Assembly (NCBI RefSeq): GCF_964204645.1
Contig: NC_134025.1
Span: 62,001 to 126,000, forward strand
Length of the DNA: 64,000 nt
Source: Tubulanus polymorphus
Taxonomy: Eukaryota > Nemertea > Palaeonemertea > Tubulaniformes > Tubulanidae
Direction: 5' to 3'
Shown: in pieces, positions 47,406-60,109 of the stretch
Layout of the letters: each line of letters begins with the position of its first letter
How positions within the stretch are numbered: position 1 is the stretch's first letter
Program-made: the position numbers and the translations under genes
Notes under the pieces: model-generated
What the model saw: the letters and a program-made list of their open reading frames with translations, nothing else
Database searches by the model: none
What the model was told of the DNA's origin: nothing

Positions 47406-47866
47406 TAATCGTCATAGAAACCATCGCTAAAACAATAACAATGGACAATCGGGTTTGGGAAATTCAAATTTTTTTTCGGTCGGTTTTTGTGAATCGGGTT
47501 TTGTTACAAAACAACTAGAAATTTTTAAGGATTGACGTCCATGATTTTTAAGTATCGTCCATTTTATAAATAAGACTCAACTCTTTGTAAAAACAGTCCA
47601 TAAATATTCTGTCCAAGTGTATTTTATTTCGTGTATATATATATATATATATATAATATCTATTGATATTTGAGGGTTTTTTAATTAGTATCAAATAAAC
47701 ATAAATTAATGATTATTAATAATGATTGTAAATATCAGATTCACTCTAATTATGATTCATTCCTGGCGTTGATTCCTTCGCAAACATTCTTCAATTTTTG
47801 TAAAACTCAATTATATTTTATAACAAGCTTTTCTTAATAAAATAAATTATTATTCAATCATTGGGT
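47406..47866. other. Ly6 3' UTR and spacer
   Basis: AT-rich, with a short (AT)n tract at about 47635-47656. No coding exon seen. Confidence 0.5.
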
Positions 47867-48888
47867 GTCTGTAGGGGTTCACTGATTCAGGTGTCTGTAG
47901 GTGTTCACTGATTCAGGTGTCTGTAGGTGTTCACTGATTCCGGTGTCTGTAGGTGTTCACTGATTCCGGTGTCTGTAGGTGTTCACTGATTCAGGTGTCT
48001 GTAGGGGTTCACTGATTCAGGTGTCTGTAGGGGTTCACTGATTCAGGTGTCTGTAGGGGTTCACTGATTCAGGTGTCTGTAGGGGTTCACTGATTCAGGT
48101 GTCTGTAGGGGTTCTCCGATTCAGGTGTATCTGGGTGTTCACTGATTCAGGTGTTCACTGATTCAGGTGTCTCTAGGTGTTCACTGATTCAGGTGTCTGT
48201 AGGTGTTTGCTGATTCAGGTGTCTGTAGGGGTTCACTGATTCAGGTGTCTGTATGTGTTCACTGATTCAGGTGTCTGTAGGTGTTCACTGATTCAGGTGT
48301 CTGTAGGGGTTCACTGATTCAGGTGTCTGTAGGGGTTCTCCGATTCAGGTGTATCTGGGTGTTCACTGATTCAGGTGTCTCTAGGTGTTCACTGATTCAG
48401 GTGTCTGTATGTGTTCACCGATACAGGTGTCTGTATGTGTTCACTGATTCAGGTGTCTGTAGGTGTTCACTGATTCAGGTGTCTGTAGGGGTTCACTGAT
48501 TCAGGTGTCTGTAGGGGTTCTCCGATTCAGGTGTATCTGGGTGTTCACTGATTCAGGTGTTCACTGATTCAGGTGTCTCTAGGTGTTCACTGATTCAGGT
48601 GTCTGTATGTGTTCACTGATTCAGGTGTCTGTAGGTGTTCACTGATTCAGGTGTCTGTAGGGGTTCACTGATTCAGGTGTCTGTAGGTGTTCTCTGATTC
48701 AGGTGTCTGTAGGTGTTCACTGATTCAGGTGTCTGTAGGTGTTCACTGATTCAGGTGTCTGTAGGTGTTCACTGATTCAGGTGTCTGTAGGTGTTCACTG
48801 ATTCAGGTGTCTGTAGGTGTTCACTGATTCAGGTGTCTGTAGGTGTTCACTGATTCAGGTTTCTGTAGGTGTTCACTGATTCAAGGGG
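47867..48888. repeat. 26-bp minisatellite between Ly6 gene and RLIG1
   Basis: About 39 copies of GTGTCTGTAGGTGTTCACTG followed by ATTCAG. Variants (GTAGGGG, GTATCTGGGTG, GTTCTCCGATTC) recur in the same order at about 48110, 48345 and 48520, so it has a higher-order block structure of about 180-230 bp. Confidence 0.92.
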
Positions 48889-49426
48889 GATGTGACGGGA
48901 AGAATCCCAGAAATAATCCAAAACGTTTCTCAAGTTTTCTACGATATAAATAAATATATTTACAGTTAAAATAATGATAACAAAACTGTATTAAACTCAG
49001 ACATGATGAAAGTCAATGGGTCGACGACATACAGCGCAAATAAACTCTTCAATTGTATATTTCTAACAGATCTTTCAGACTGCGACAATTAAATGTAAAT
49101 AGTCCGCCCCTGATATACCAATAGTCAGCCCCTGATATACCAATAGTCAGCCCCTGATATACCAATAGTCAGCCCCTGATATACCTCTCCGTGATAAACA
49201 CCAGCTTCTTTCAAAAATGAAACATCCGTATTTAATTCCGGAAGTAAGCCCCTTAAAAATCATAAATCACCTCTGATGTGGCTGCTGTCAGTATATCGGG
49301 GGCTGACAGTGTGTCTAAAGCTGAACCTAGTACAATATAATACATTGTAATACATATTCTAGCAGTAATACATTGTAATACATGACCTAGTAGTAATACA
49401 TACAGTGACAAATATTTGATTATTTT
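48889..49426. other. Spacer 3' of RLIG1
   Basis: Contains four copies of a 21-bp unit ATATACCAATAGTCAGCCCC (49110-49180). No coding exon seen. Confidence 0.6.
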
Positions 49427-51365
49427 TTATACATTTAAAGCTGATAAATTCTGGAATTTTTGCTGATGAACAGAATTCAATCTCCTGAATAATGAATTAT
49501 CTTCCCACATATTTTCACTAGTATCGAATGGAACATTGATATAAACAGGAATCTGACAGAGTCTCGGAGATTCGACTGGCCACGGTAATTCCAGGTGGTG
49601 TCGATGAACCTAAAAATAATCACATATTCATTTATTGGAATATTTCACTGAATTCAGTCGGTAAATTTTAGGCGGTACCTTGAACAGAGTTCCGTCCTCG
49701 CAATGCCAAACAACGCCCTCTATAGCTCCGTCCTGCGTACTAGTGAACCATTCATTCAAAACTTCACGATTTAATTCCGGTATTTTAATGTTTGAGATAC
49801 TGCCGTGTACAACAAACATATGAATCGGTGCGTCCCTACTGCCTATACCTAAAATAAACAACATCATCATCTAGAAACTACCGGTGCCAGGAATGGGGGC
49901 GGCGGGGGGACCACACCCCCAGTCGTTATTAAACTACCGGTGCCAGGAATGGGGGCGGCGGGGGGACCACACCCCCAGTCGTTATTAAACTACCGGTGCC
50001 AGGAATGGGCGTGGCGGGCGGGGGAATGGTGCGATGATTGAGTTTGATTTATTTACCGTAAGGATTACCGTTGATGTTTGTACCGATCAGTTCTACAGTA
50101 TGACCACATATACTGTCTAATGGTACTGCTACTATTTCTAATCCATGTTCATTTTCTCTGAAATATAAACAGTATTTAATTGAATACAGTGATAAACCAC
50201 ATACACATCACTAACGCCATCTATAGTGAATTACCTCAATAAAAGAGCTATCTGTAATTTAAAATCAACTGGTGTTAAATGCCAACAATATTGCCTTGAA
50301 CCCGGTGATACTGGAATCCAACCTACAGCAAAAATAACAAGGTAGATTGAACTCTCGGTCGAGGGAGGAATGTGGCAGAGTCTCGTATCAGGTTTAAACT
50401 ATACCTGGAATATGACCATTGATATCGGCTTGTGCAATTCCATTTTCTATTTTTACTCCAGATGCCGGCTGCCAACAACTCGGTACATCCTAAAATAGAT
50501 CAGTGAGTATAAGAAAATAATCCCAGATTAGGAAGAACCAAACGTCATTTTACCTTGAAATCTGCATCGGTCCAAGTAAAAGTTGGTTCTTCGCCGGTTC
50601 GTCCATTCTTCTCCCATTCTCGATGTAATATTTTAACTTTACGGAATTTCCTTTCCGATAATTTGTTTAGTTTTCGATCTAATCGAGCCCATAACCACGG
50701 TTTACCTGAAATACATAAAACACAAAGTCAACCACTACCACGGTTTACGTGAAATACATAAAACACATAGTCAACCACTACCACGGTTTACCTGAAATAC
50801 ATAAAACACATAGTTCACCACTACCACGGTTTACCTATTACCAAATTATCCCCTCATCTCCTAACCTTAGTCTGAATACCAGACGCCGCTGTATGGACCC
50901 CTTGGAACAACGGCTAGACATCTAGATACTTGACTATCCTGGTACATACCGATCCACAGGTCTATATATATATATATATATATATGGCTTGGTAGGACCC
51001 CAAATGTCAGTAGCGTCCCCATCTCAAAGTATACGACCTGTCCCTAACATCAATCGTCTGGTCAATTCAGACTACTCTCCCTCCCGTCAGCCCCTTCCAT
51101 CCCCCTCTTTTTACCCACGAGCAACTGAAGATTGAGACCTACCTTGCCAGTTTTGTATAAGACAACAGGTACCGTCCAGTTTCTCAGATATAATCGCTGT
51201 TTTTAATGATTCATGTTGTTCTATTATTTCTGGTTTCAGTTCGGATGAAGCGATCACTTTAAATGTTTGGTATTTTCGTTTTTTGGATCCCTCTTCAACA
51301 ACTACAGTTTTAAATACGCATGATACTTTAAACTGAACTGAACCGAGTTTCTCTAAACCATCCAT
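49427..51365 (-). CDS. RLIG1: RNA ligase 1 (RLIG1, C12orf29 type)
   Basis: ATP-dependent 5'-3' RNA ligase; the human protein auto-adenylates a lysine and joins 5'-phosphate to 3'-OH RNA ends. Seven exons read on the minus strand: 51143-51365, 50554-50705, 50405-50489, 50235-50322, 50057-50157, 49679-49848, 49427-49609, joining to 333 codons (human 325). Motif I EKLDGTCC places the nucleophile at about Lys62. Other nucleotidyltransferase blocks: WLWARLDRK (motif Ia region), NGHIPGWIPV, QYCWH, VELIGTNINGNPYGIGS, AIEGVVWHCEDGTLFKVHRH (motif IV/V region with the KxH end). N-terminus LGSVQFKVSCVF matches the family. Intron 1 holds a three-copy array of the exon 2 acceptor; intron 5 holds a three-copy 57-bp repeat. 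Confidence 0.93.
49872..50025. repeat. 57-bp GC-rich repeat, three copies, RLIG1 intron 5
   Basis: AAACTACCGGTGCCAGGAAT occurs at about 49875, 49931 and 49987, with GGGGGCGGCGGGGGG in each. The third copy is diverged (GGGCGTGGCGGGCGGGG). Confidence 0.85.
50690..50840 (-). repeat. 43-bp array copying the RLIG1 exon 2 acceptor
   Basis: ACCACTACCACGGTTTAC occurs with a 43-bp period (TTTAC at 50701, 50744, 50787, 50830). On the minus strand each unit carries TATTTCAG|GTAAACCGTGG: the exon 2 acceptor and its first 11 coding nt. One intron copy has TTTACGTG, replacing the acceptor AG by AC. Confidence 0.85.
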
Positions 51366-51429
51366 ATGGGCTGCCGGGATCTAGCTGTACGCAAAAAATA
51401 TCATTAGATGCCTGGTTTCTGCCGGGTGA

Positions 51430-52135
51430 AATCGGTTGATTGCGCTTCGTAGCACGATCAATTCAATTCAAAGATTCCTCCTGTGGCACGTGAGTAATAC
51501 TTATTTTGTATTTTTTACGAATATTTGCGACACAATCACGCGTGAAGAAGTGCATGTTAGTAAATCCATCAATAACGAATTGAATTTAACGAGTTTTCAA
51601 AACCAATGCAGTGTTAGTTCGCATTTTTACCGCTAATTATCTATATAGGGGCAGCACTTTACAGTTATTATTTTACACGGCTCACTTTCCCACTGTGGCA
51701 TGCGAGTAATGAGTAATTGCAAATGTTTTCAAGCTCATGATTGCCTTATGGAATAAGCTAACATAAGTTTTTTTCGATGGTGTATCAAATCATAGAAACT
51801 TTCACTTTGATTCCTTCCATGCCTGATGCAAAGATAATGTAGATATTGACAAACACCCGTCTGTCATCCGGCCCCGCGCCTTTCTTAAAAAAGCTAATTC
51901 TGTAGAAAAATTGCCAGTTAAGGAGTTTCAGTGCAGTTTTTATAAGTCTTTAGAATTTTCTTGGAATCCGGCCCGCATTTCGGTAAATAGTTTGTCCTGT
52001 ACGGCCGTTCGAAGACTTTGGCAAGCGAGTATTATGTTAGTTCACGTTTTTCCCGCTATTGTTATATATAGAGGCAGCACTAGACGGTCGACATGTGGCG
52101 GGCTAATGACATTGTTTCAATCGCTAATTTTTCCA
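51430..52135. mobile_element. Dispersed repeat family A, copies 3 and 4
   Basis: Copy 3 (about 51480-51710) has CTCCTGTGGCACGTGAG, TTAGTTCGCATTTTTACCGC, TATAGGGGCAGCACT and CCACTGTGGCATGCGAG. Copy 4 (about 51960-52110) has TTCGGTAAATAGTTTGTCC, TTAGTTCACGTTTTTCCCGC and AGAGGCAGCACTAGACGGT. The block order equals copy 1 at 3815-4020. Confidence 0.6.
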
Positions 52136-52284
52136 TCAACTAATGCTTTATTTAATGAAACTATTTTCTTAATCAGTGAAGACTTTAAAAAGCCACATTT
52201 AAATAGAAATGATTCTAAATTTGTTTTATATAACTTTGAAAGAAAGAAAGCAGAAATTATTGTATACTGATTCTCAGAGGGTCG

Positions 52285-52415
52285 AGTGCCGGGGTTCTGA
52301 TGCTGAATAGAAGATGTATTAGGGTTCCGAGAGGGGATCCTCAGACGTTCGGGGATTCCGATTGACTCCGAGGGGGTGACCCGGGTTCGAATCTGATTCC
52401 AGTGATTGTTTTTAC
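52285..52415. repeat. Degenerate relative of the 76-bp composite-element unit
   Basis: GATGCTGAATAGAAGATGTA, then GACCCGGGTTCGAATCTGAT, recall the 76-bp unit. Between them lies GGGGATCCTCAGACGTTCGG, whose reverse complement forms the repeat at 58265-58437. Confidence 0.55.
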
Positions 52416-54029
52416 GATATGTACCCATCAACAATCTGGAAAATTCAGGTTTCAGAGTAGAATTTGATCCATTATTCTTCGCCTGAGAAAAGACGATTCC
52501 GGTTCATAGTCAAAAGACGAGGCCAATAAAACCCGTCAATGAACTCATGTATTGTTCTACAGTAGATGTATAATGCTCACTAATCCGATAATCCGCGGCA
52601 AAGAACGGATTAACGGAACACGTGGTATAATGAACGGGCACTATGTATTTGAGAAGGCGGGCACTGACTGTATTCATTAATCTTCGTCTCTCAGACTCGC
52701 TGCTGATTGAAGTATTGTATACACGAAACTCGTGTTATCTGTCAGTACGACTGTTTACTCACTTACCAGGGCCTGTCTGTAGCTGTCAATTACTTCTGCA
52801 GTTCGTCGCTCAAGTTTTAGTTTTCCTCGCAAATTTCTAATGATTTTCTATGTTATTAGTCTCTGATTACGAATGGTTTTTTGGCATCCAAAAATGTTTT
52901 GTGGTTCGAACCAAACTCTTTATTCTCAAATTCTGCTTTTTTTCCTTCAATTTTATTCGTTGATTCTAGATTCAATTGCAATCAATTCAGCGATTTGTTT
53001 GTTGTTCTATAACAGTTTTCATTCTAATATCGTTGAACTTGTTCAACTCGACTTCAGTTCAATATGAACTTTTGTGACGAGAATTTCACGGTTTATCTAA
53101 ACTTGTAGTCGTGGTGATGATAGGTTATTAATACCCCTCTCACTCGCCCCCTCCCTCACCCCCTCCCTCCCTCCCTCGCTCCCTCCCTCCCCCCTTGCTC
53201 TCCCCTCTCACTCCCTCTCCCCTCCCTCTCACTCCCTCCCTCGTTAACGGATCAGTTGAATCCCTGTTGCTTTTATTAAACACATGTGACAAATCGTTTA
53301 CAATTAAAATAACGTGTTTATTGTATAGTTTATTGCCGACCGATTAGTAACGACTAGCAATAAATGCCACTAGTGAGATTTATAACCCGGTAGTATCTGT
53401 GTATAGCGGCCTCCAATAGAAAACATGCTACGCGTTATTTATGTTTTACATAAGACATCGTTCGAAATGACGTGATGAATTAGTTTTTAATTTGGTAAAA
53501 CATGAGACGCGTGCTGCATGCATCTCTCTGTCTCTCCCTACCCCGATCACCCAGCTGCGAATAGTCGCATTGATTTCATAGTCACAACTTGAGATTTAAA
53601 CCCCGAAATGAGCAGCACAAAGAGGGCCATCAGATCATTGAATAAACCTCGTAGGGGGGCGGTATCCAGTCTGACAGTTATGGGAGGGTAGACGCATAAA
53701 ACGCGACTAGCTGATTGGTCGAGCTGGTGAGAGTGTTTATCGATATACTACGCGCGAGTGTGGAGGTCTTCTCGTAGTTACAGCTGAAACCCAGTGAAAG
53801 TATGATCTAAATACAACGTGTCTCCTCTTGACAGCGAGGACTTATCTATCTATAGTATCGTTTCACTAAAACGCGGAAACAAGAGGACGTTATGCGTGGT
53901 GGATAAGGCGAAGGTTAGGAATGTTGACGCCGCGGTGCGCAGCCTGTCAATCGTAGGTTTTACACAGAAAAGCTCATTTATCTTCTCACATAGTTCTGAA
54001 CGGCGTATTCACATCATCAGTCATTCAGT
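52416..54029. other. Spacer upstream of Frizzled
   Basis: No coding exon recognised. 53150-53245 is a CCCTC/CCTCCCT low-complexity run. The region 53690-54029 should hold the Frizzled promoter and 5' UTR; no clear TATA box seen. Confidence 0.45.
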
Positions 54030-55751
54030 ATGGCAGCAGGTAGTGTCTGTGTACTATTATTAATGACATCTGTAATGTTCGTAGTCGCTAGTCGAAATAA
54101 AGACTCGGCCGATGTGAGAACGTGTGATCCTATTAATATCGAGATGTGTAAAGGATTAGGTTATAACGTGACGGGAATGCCGAATTTAGTTGGACACGAA
54201 TTACAACGTGAAGCCGAGTCTCAGTTGTTTACTTTCACGCCGTTAATTCAATACGGTTGCTCGAAACAGCTGAAATTCTTCCTATGTTCGGTTTATGTTC
54301 CGATGTGTACGGAGAAGGTACTGATGCCTATAGGACCGTGTAGACCGATGTGCGAGAATATCAAAAAACGATGTCAAACGGTTTTGACGTATTTTGGATT
54401 TCCGTGGCCGGCCGCGTTAAACTGTTCACAATTCCCGGCTAAAAACGATCAGAACAGTATGTGTATGGATGGACCTCCTATCGACGACGACCCGGATAAA
54501 GATGTCATGAACGCTCCGATCATTTTAACTAATAAACCGATTATTAATATCGATAATAATAATATAATTAATAATAATGATAAACCTGTTGAGGAGCGGA
54601 GCTGTTTGAACTATCGATATTCGAGCAAATATTTCTATATAAACAGAACAAATCGATGCGCTTTGATCTGCGGCGAAGACGCTTTATTTTCGAAGGATAA
54701 CAAACGTTTCGCAGATATTTGGATGATGATTTGGGCCGGAGTTTGTTTTCTATCCACTTTGTTAACTGTTCTAACGTTCATTATAGATTCGAGTAGGTTT
54801 AAATATCCGGAAAGGCCGATTATATTCCTGTCGATGTGTTACAATATTTATAGTATCGGTTACATCGTGAGATTGATCGCCGGTCGTGATGCGATCTCGT
54901 GTCACACAGATTCACCCAGTAATCGCAGGATTTTAATTCAAGAGGGACTGGAGAATACAGACTGCGCCATTGTCTTCTTATTACTGTATTATTTCGGAGC
55001 CGCTAGTTCTATTTGGTGGGTTATATTAACTCTAACCTGGTTGCTGTCGACAGGTTTGAAATGGGGCCACGAAGCGATCCAGATGCACAGTAGTTATTTT
55101 CACCTAGCCGCCTGGGCGATACCTGCTGTTAAAACTATTGTGATATTAGTTATGCGTAATGTTGATGCCGATGAACTAACTGGAATGTGTTTTGTAGGTA
55201 ATCAGGGTTTAGACGCTTTTATGGGATTCATTCTCGGACCTTCCATCGCCTATTTGATATTAGGCACGTCGTTTTTACTGGCCGGGTTTGTGGCGCTGTT
55301 TCGTATCCGTCGTCACGTAAAGAATGACGGTTTAAAGACTGATAAATTAGAAGTGTTGATGGTTCGTATCGGGGTATTCTCAGTTTTATATACAGTTCCC
55401 GCTACTTGTGTTATCGCTTGTTACGTGTACGAATACATGAATCGAGACTTATGGCTGAATTCACGCTCACCTGTTCAACCAAACTTTGAAATTTTCATGT
55501 TAAAAGTGTTTATGTCGTTAGTCGTCGGTATCACTAGCGGAATGTGGATTTGGACTTCGAAAACTTTGACATCGTGGAAAAATTTCTGTAGTCGAATTTG
55601 TTTCCGAAATCGACATAAAAGTAACATACCGAATCACGTACAGTATATACCGGCTAAACAGCAGTATCCACACAATCCTTACGCGTATCGAGGAACTATC
55701 AGGATGGATAAACCAAAACGCAGTAAATCCGGTAATGAGACCCCTGTGTGA
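54030..55751 (+). CDS. FZD4: Frizzled-4-like Wnt receptor, intronless
   Basis: Seven-pass Wnt receptor of 573 residues in one exon. Signal peptide ([18 protein letters not shown]) is followed by the cysteine-rich domain (about 30-150): [77 protein letters not shown]. Closeness to FZD4 rather than other classes rests on this CRD and on [36 protein letters not shown] and [20 protein letters not shown]. Seven hydrophobic segments span about 230-520. KTLTSWKNF is the KTxxxW Dishevelled-binding motif after TM7. The chain ends ETPV, a class I PDZ ligand (x-S/T-x-V) like the FZD4 ETVV end. Linker 163-195 is Asn/Asp-rich. AATAAA at 55906 would give a short 3' UTR. Confidence 0.96.
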   Translation: MAAGSVCVLLLMTSVMFVVASRNKDSADVRTCDPINIEMCKGLGYNVTGMPNLVGHELQREAESQLFTFTPLIQYGCSKQLKFFLCSVYVPMCTEKVLMPIGPCRPMCENIKKRCQTVLTYFGFPWPAALNCSQFPAKNDQNSMCMDGPPIDDDPDKDVMNAPIILTNKPIINIDNNNIINNNDKPVEERSCLNYRYSSKYFYINRTNRCALICGEDALFSKDNKRFADIWMMIWAGVCFLSTLLTVLTFIIDSSRFKYPERPIIFLSMCYNIYSIGYIVRLIAGRDAISCHTDSPSNRRILIQEGLENTDCAIVFLLLYYFGAASSIWWVILTLTWLLSTGLKWGHEAIQMHSSYFHLAAWAIPAVKTIVILVMRNVDADELTGMCFVGNQGLDAFMGFILGPSIAYLILGTSFLLAGFVALFRIRRHVKNDGLKTDKLEVLMVRIGVFSVLYTVPATCVIACYVYEYMNRDLWLNSRSPVQPNFEIFMLKVFMSLVVGITSGMWIWTSKTLTSWKNFCSRICFRNRHKSNIPNHVQYIPAKQQYPHNPYAYRGTIRMDKPKRSKSGNETPV

Positions 55752-56934
55752 CAGTAACTAATACTGGCCTCACTTTATCCTGGCCTCACCCGCGCGGCCT
55801 CTCACGTTTCTTGCTGATTTTTCAAAGGTAATAATAATAATTTTGTACTAGCCTGGTTTAGGAGGTTGATGTTCAGGTCTTTCATCGAATTGAAATCAAT
55901 TTGTAAATAAAGAAAAACTTAAAAACTACCAAAATACTATCATTACTCGATGAGATGTATGTGAGGTGTATGTGAGGTGTATGTGAGTTGTATGTGAGGT
56001 GTATGTGAGATGTATGTGAGGTGTATGTGTGTGACCCTCGCTAGAAATAATCCTGACCCATAAACTCGTTATAAATCGAATGAAATCTATTCATAGCTCT
56101 GTTCCGTGATGGTTCTTTGAACTGGATTTGAAGACGGAGTCAAAGAATCGTTGACAGACAGACTGTTTAAAGTCGACCTGAATCGCCTGAATTAGCCCGA
56201 TAAATAATAATTACATTGTTAGAAAATATTCATAGAAAACCTTCCTTATTGTGCTGACTAAATTGAAACCCTTTCAGCGCCGCCTTTTATCGACAGTATG
56301 AACTAATATTAATACAATCAGATGTAGATGATATTTGAGGCTCACTCTCTTTACATGTTATATACATATGGCAAATATACGACTTTGATATTTTATCTTT
56401 TGATCAATGTATATTAAAGTTGCCGCTAGTCGCTGTGTTCTCGTACTTTGATTTTTATGATCGATAAACCTGTCAGATCAAGCTATTCTATGTTTTATCA
56501 GGGTATTATTTTAAATCAGTTTAGATGTTGATTTCTGCGTACACTTATCTTTACCGCAGTAAATCATAATTGAACTGGTTAAAACTGGTGGTTCGTTAAT
56601 GCAATAAATTACTATAAATACCAAATAGCGACTGTTTATAATGAATGAATAACGGGTTTGTATGACGAGTTTTAGTCATTGATTGGTCAGTTGCTAGAAT
56701 TGCGCTCATAACTTTTGGTCAGTTTTTGTTCTGTGGTTCGAATTAACCCTGTTTTATATTTATAAGTTATTATTATTTGTTTAAGCGGGGATACCCCCCC
56801 CTACACCCTTACCCTTCTTGGACTAGACTCCCAATAGCCATGAGCTCCAGTTTCACACTCGCGACCTAGTTGTTAGTTAGATTATGGAACCAATGGTTAT
56901 ACAGGTCACAAATCTGTCTTTAAGCTGTAAACTG
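55752..56934. other. Frizzled 3' UTR and spacer
   Basis: Short GTATGTGAGGT repeats at 55955-56030. Otherwise AT-rich with no coding exon seen. Confidence 0.5.
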
Positions 56935-57535
56935 TGCTACTGGGCTCAGGTTAAATCAGCTAACTGTGAAACTGGGCTCAGGTTAAATCAGCTAACTGTG
57001 AAACTGGGCTCAGGTTAAATCAGCTAACTGTGAAACTGGGCTCGGGTTAAATCAGCTAACTGTGAAACTGGGCTCAGGTTAGATCAGCTAACTGTGAAAC
57101 TGGGCTCAGGTTAAATCAGCTAACTGTGAAACTGGGCTCGGGTTAAATCAGCTAACTGTGAAACTGGGCTCAGGTTAAATCAGCTAACTGTGAAACTGGG
57201 CTCAGGTTAAATCAGCTAACTGTGAAACTGGGCTCGGGTTAAATCAGCTAACTGTGAAACTGGGCTCGGGTTAAATCAGCTAACTGTGAAACTGGGCTCG
57301 GGTTAAATCAGCTAACTGTGAAACTGGGCTCGGGTTAAATCAGCTAACTGTGAAACTGGGCTCCGGTTAAATTAGCTAACTGTGAAACTGGGCTCCGGTT
57401 AAATCAGCTAACTGTGAAACTGGGCTCGGGTTAAATCAGCTAACTGTGAAACTGGGCTCAGGTTAAATCAGCTAACTGTGCAACTGGGCTCAGGTTAAAT
57501 CAGCTAACTGTGAAACTGGGCTCAGGTTAAATCAG
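56935..57535. repeat. 32-bp minisatellite
   Basis: About 19 copies of CTGGGCTCAGGTTAAATCAG followed by CTAACTGTGAAA. CTCAGG, CTCGGG and CTCCGG variants are grouped, as expected from unequal crossing over. Confidence 0.95.
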
Positions 57536-58103
57536 CTTGCACCTTTATACAAGGTGTAATTCTATAGCTTGTTCTCAATTCGGGGGATGTTTAATCAATT
57601 CTAACTTGTAGATTATGGTACAAAACAAACGAATTATTTTTAAAATACGCCTGAAGACGATTCTTGAGATCGATTTTAATTTCATTCACCAAAAAGAACA
57701 ATTTTGTAAATGTGTAAAATGAGTTTTAGTGATGAATTCAGTGATGCACATGTTGACTGTGAATTAAAATCAATAAATCAATCAGCCGATAAATCAATAG
57801 CGTTTCCTGTACATAACAACTGTTAACGGAACTCAGTCGACCGTTAAATTCAAATCTTTGAACCGTGACACCCTTTCCATCAACCTCGCATTCATGACGT
57901 CATTTTTACCATGACAATCACTTATTAATTATTTTGTCACTGGTACTAGTAAGGTATGATGACGTCATTGTAAGAGTGAGGCACTATTTTGCATAATGTT
58001 AAAAATCCAGTAAATTCTTCATGTTTGAAATGTGTATATTGAGGTGGTGTACATATAAACTGTATATAATAATTCATTGTGTTATACATGCACATGTACA
58101 TAC

Positions 58104-58147
<44 letters not shown>

Positions 58148-58264
58148 CTATCAAAATTCCTAATGATTATATATTTTGAAAACCGAACAAACAGGGTATA
58201 AATAAATAAAATAAATTAATTCATTAAATTCGTGGTTATTGTACAGTGTATTTGTGAATGATAA
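57536..58264. other. Spacer with TA microsatellite
   Basis: No coding exon seen. (TA)n/(CATA)n microsatellite at 58090-58143. Confidence 0.55.
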
Positions 58265-58437
58265 GGGATGAGGCATCCCCTCTCCGAGGAACCCCCGAAC
58301 GAGGAATCCCCGAACGTGTGAGGATCCCCTCTCCGAGGAACCCCGAACGAGGAACCCCCGAACGTGTGAGGATCCCCTCTCCGAGGAACCCCCGAACGAG
58401 GAACCCCCGAACGTGTGAGGATCCCCTCTCCGAGGAA
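58265..58437. repeat. ~57-bp tandem repeat (GAACCCCCGAACGTGTGAGG)
   Basis: Three copies of a unit containing CTCTCCGAGGAACCCCCGAA and CGTGTGAGGATCCC. Its reverse complement is found singly at 52317-52352 inside the degenerate composite-element relative. Confidence 0.85.
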
Positions 58438-58665
58438 CAGTCAATCAGTCCACAGTCAGTCAGTCCACAGTCAGTCAGTCCACAGTCAGTCAGTCCACAG
58501 TCAGTCAGTCCACAGTCAGTCAGTCCACAGTCAGTCAGTCCACAGTCAGTCAGTCCACAGTCAGTCAGTCCACAGTCAGGAGTGAGTCCACAGTCAGTCA
58601 GTCAGTCAGTCCACAGTCAGTCAGTCCACAGTCAGGAGTCAGTCAGTCAATCAGTCAGTGAGCTT
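58438..58665. repeat. CAGTCAGTC / CACAGTCAGTC microsatellite
   Basis: About fourteen CAGTCAGTCAGTCCA units of 15 bp, ending in GAGT-interrupted copies. Confidence 0.92.
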
Positions 58666-59056
58666 CGGGTTGTTTTTGCTATGTAATGAATTAGATGTGT
58701 ATTATATTATATAGAGTTTGACAATCAGTCAGTGTTTGACCCTGACACGGTTTGTATGTGTGAATATATAGGATAAACCGCTGACAAACCACTGATAAAC
58801 CATTGATAAAACGACCAGTTATTGACAGACACGACTGATTCAATTTATCAGTTAATGTTTAATAAGTGTTAATCACTGGTAAAACGACATACTCTCAAGT
58901 GGTGACGTCACTCAAATCAGACAGCTCTCAAAGTAGACAGAGTGATTGGAATCAGACAGCTCTCGTTAAGTGAGATTCACATGTCTGTTATGTATCACGT
59001 TATTTGATGAAATGAACTGTGGCATGTGAGGATATCATGACACAGAATGATGGGCA

Positions 59057-59235
59057 GAGAGGGAGAGGGAGAGGGAGAGGGAGAGGGAGAGGGAGAGGGA
59101 GAGGGAGAGGGAGAGGGAGAGGGAGAGGGAGAGGGAGAGGGAGAGGGAGAGGGAGAGGGAGAGGGAGAGGGAGAGGGAGAGGGAGAGGGAGAGGGAGAGG
59201 GAGAGGGAGAGGGAGAGGGAGAGGGAGAGGGAGAA
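59057..59235. repeat. (GAGGGA)29 hexanucleotide microsatellite
   Basis: Uninterrupted GAGGGA for about 176 bp. It yields RG, EG, and PS/PL ORFs in several frames; none has supporting context. Confidence 0.96.
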
Positions 59236-59875
59236 GGGTAGAGAAGTTCAAATTCTTTCAAAATCCTCAAATCTTAATTTTCTTACTTCGATCACAAATA
59301 CCATGACGTCATATCCGGTTGTTGAGCACCCTGGACCGTAAACTCGGAAATTGCCGAACTGATTTCGGTAGATTCCGGAATCGCCTCGAGACCAGGCGAC
59401 AATTCGATGACGATTTGAACGACGAAGAAAAACAAACAGTTTTTAATTACTTTCAGAAAAATCATTAAAAACTCAATTCGATTTTGTTGATTTTTGTAGA
59501 TTACTTTTTAAATTAGATTTTTACGCCCGGTCTGCACCGAATCGAGAATAGAAGGCACCTCTGGCACGTAGGGCTGGTTATAAGTGAAATGAAGGATTGT
59601 TTCAGGCGACACACGTCGCAGTACACGCTGTGCCTTCGAGCAGCTACAAAGAGACGTCTTGGAAAGAAAATTAAAAATTCCCAGCATCACGTGTGTTTGA
59701 ATAGACCAATCAGAGCGTGATTAATTTCTCTTTGATGTTACCGCCACATTCTAATTGCCACAATTACAGGAGGAACTTTAACTACTGTCGGTGCCCCATC
59801 ACTGCTGCTGCTGCTGCGTAGGAATACATGTCACCTCAAAAATCATTTGGAATTTGGACTTCGAACAACTGAGTA

Positions 59876-60054
59876 ATGACTAGTGACGTCACAATACACC
59901 TTCTCCTCACACTGTCTGTCCTCACTGGAGTCACCCTACAGTCGGCTGTTGCTGCTGGAGTCACCCTGCAGTCGGCTGCTACTGGAGTCACCCCTAAAGC
60001 CCTGGAGAATGTTGCGTCGGTGACAACTGAATCGTTTCTATGGTTACCAAACAG
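59876..60054 (+). CDS. Possible first exon of a secreted protein (weak)
   Basis: ATG at 59876 opens a 59-residue frame ending at AACAG|GTAAAA. It starts with a signal-peptide-like stretch (VTIHLLLTLSVLTGVTLQSA) and includes a twice-repeated GVTLQSA. No downstream exon was recognised, so this may be chance or the start of a gene reaching past the window. Confidence 0.22.
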
Positions 60055-60109
60055 GTAAAAAGAATTTGACAACAAAAACTCGAGACATTTAGTGCTCGGG
60101 GTTATAAGA

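Noticed and set aside
59000..59306. RG-, EG- or PS-repeat proteins
   Set aside because: Hexanucleotide microsatellite open in several frames; no context.
59508..59690. Minus-strand 60-residue ORF
   Set aside because: No recognisable family, no consistent splice sites; probably chance.
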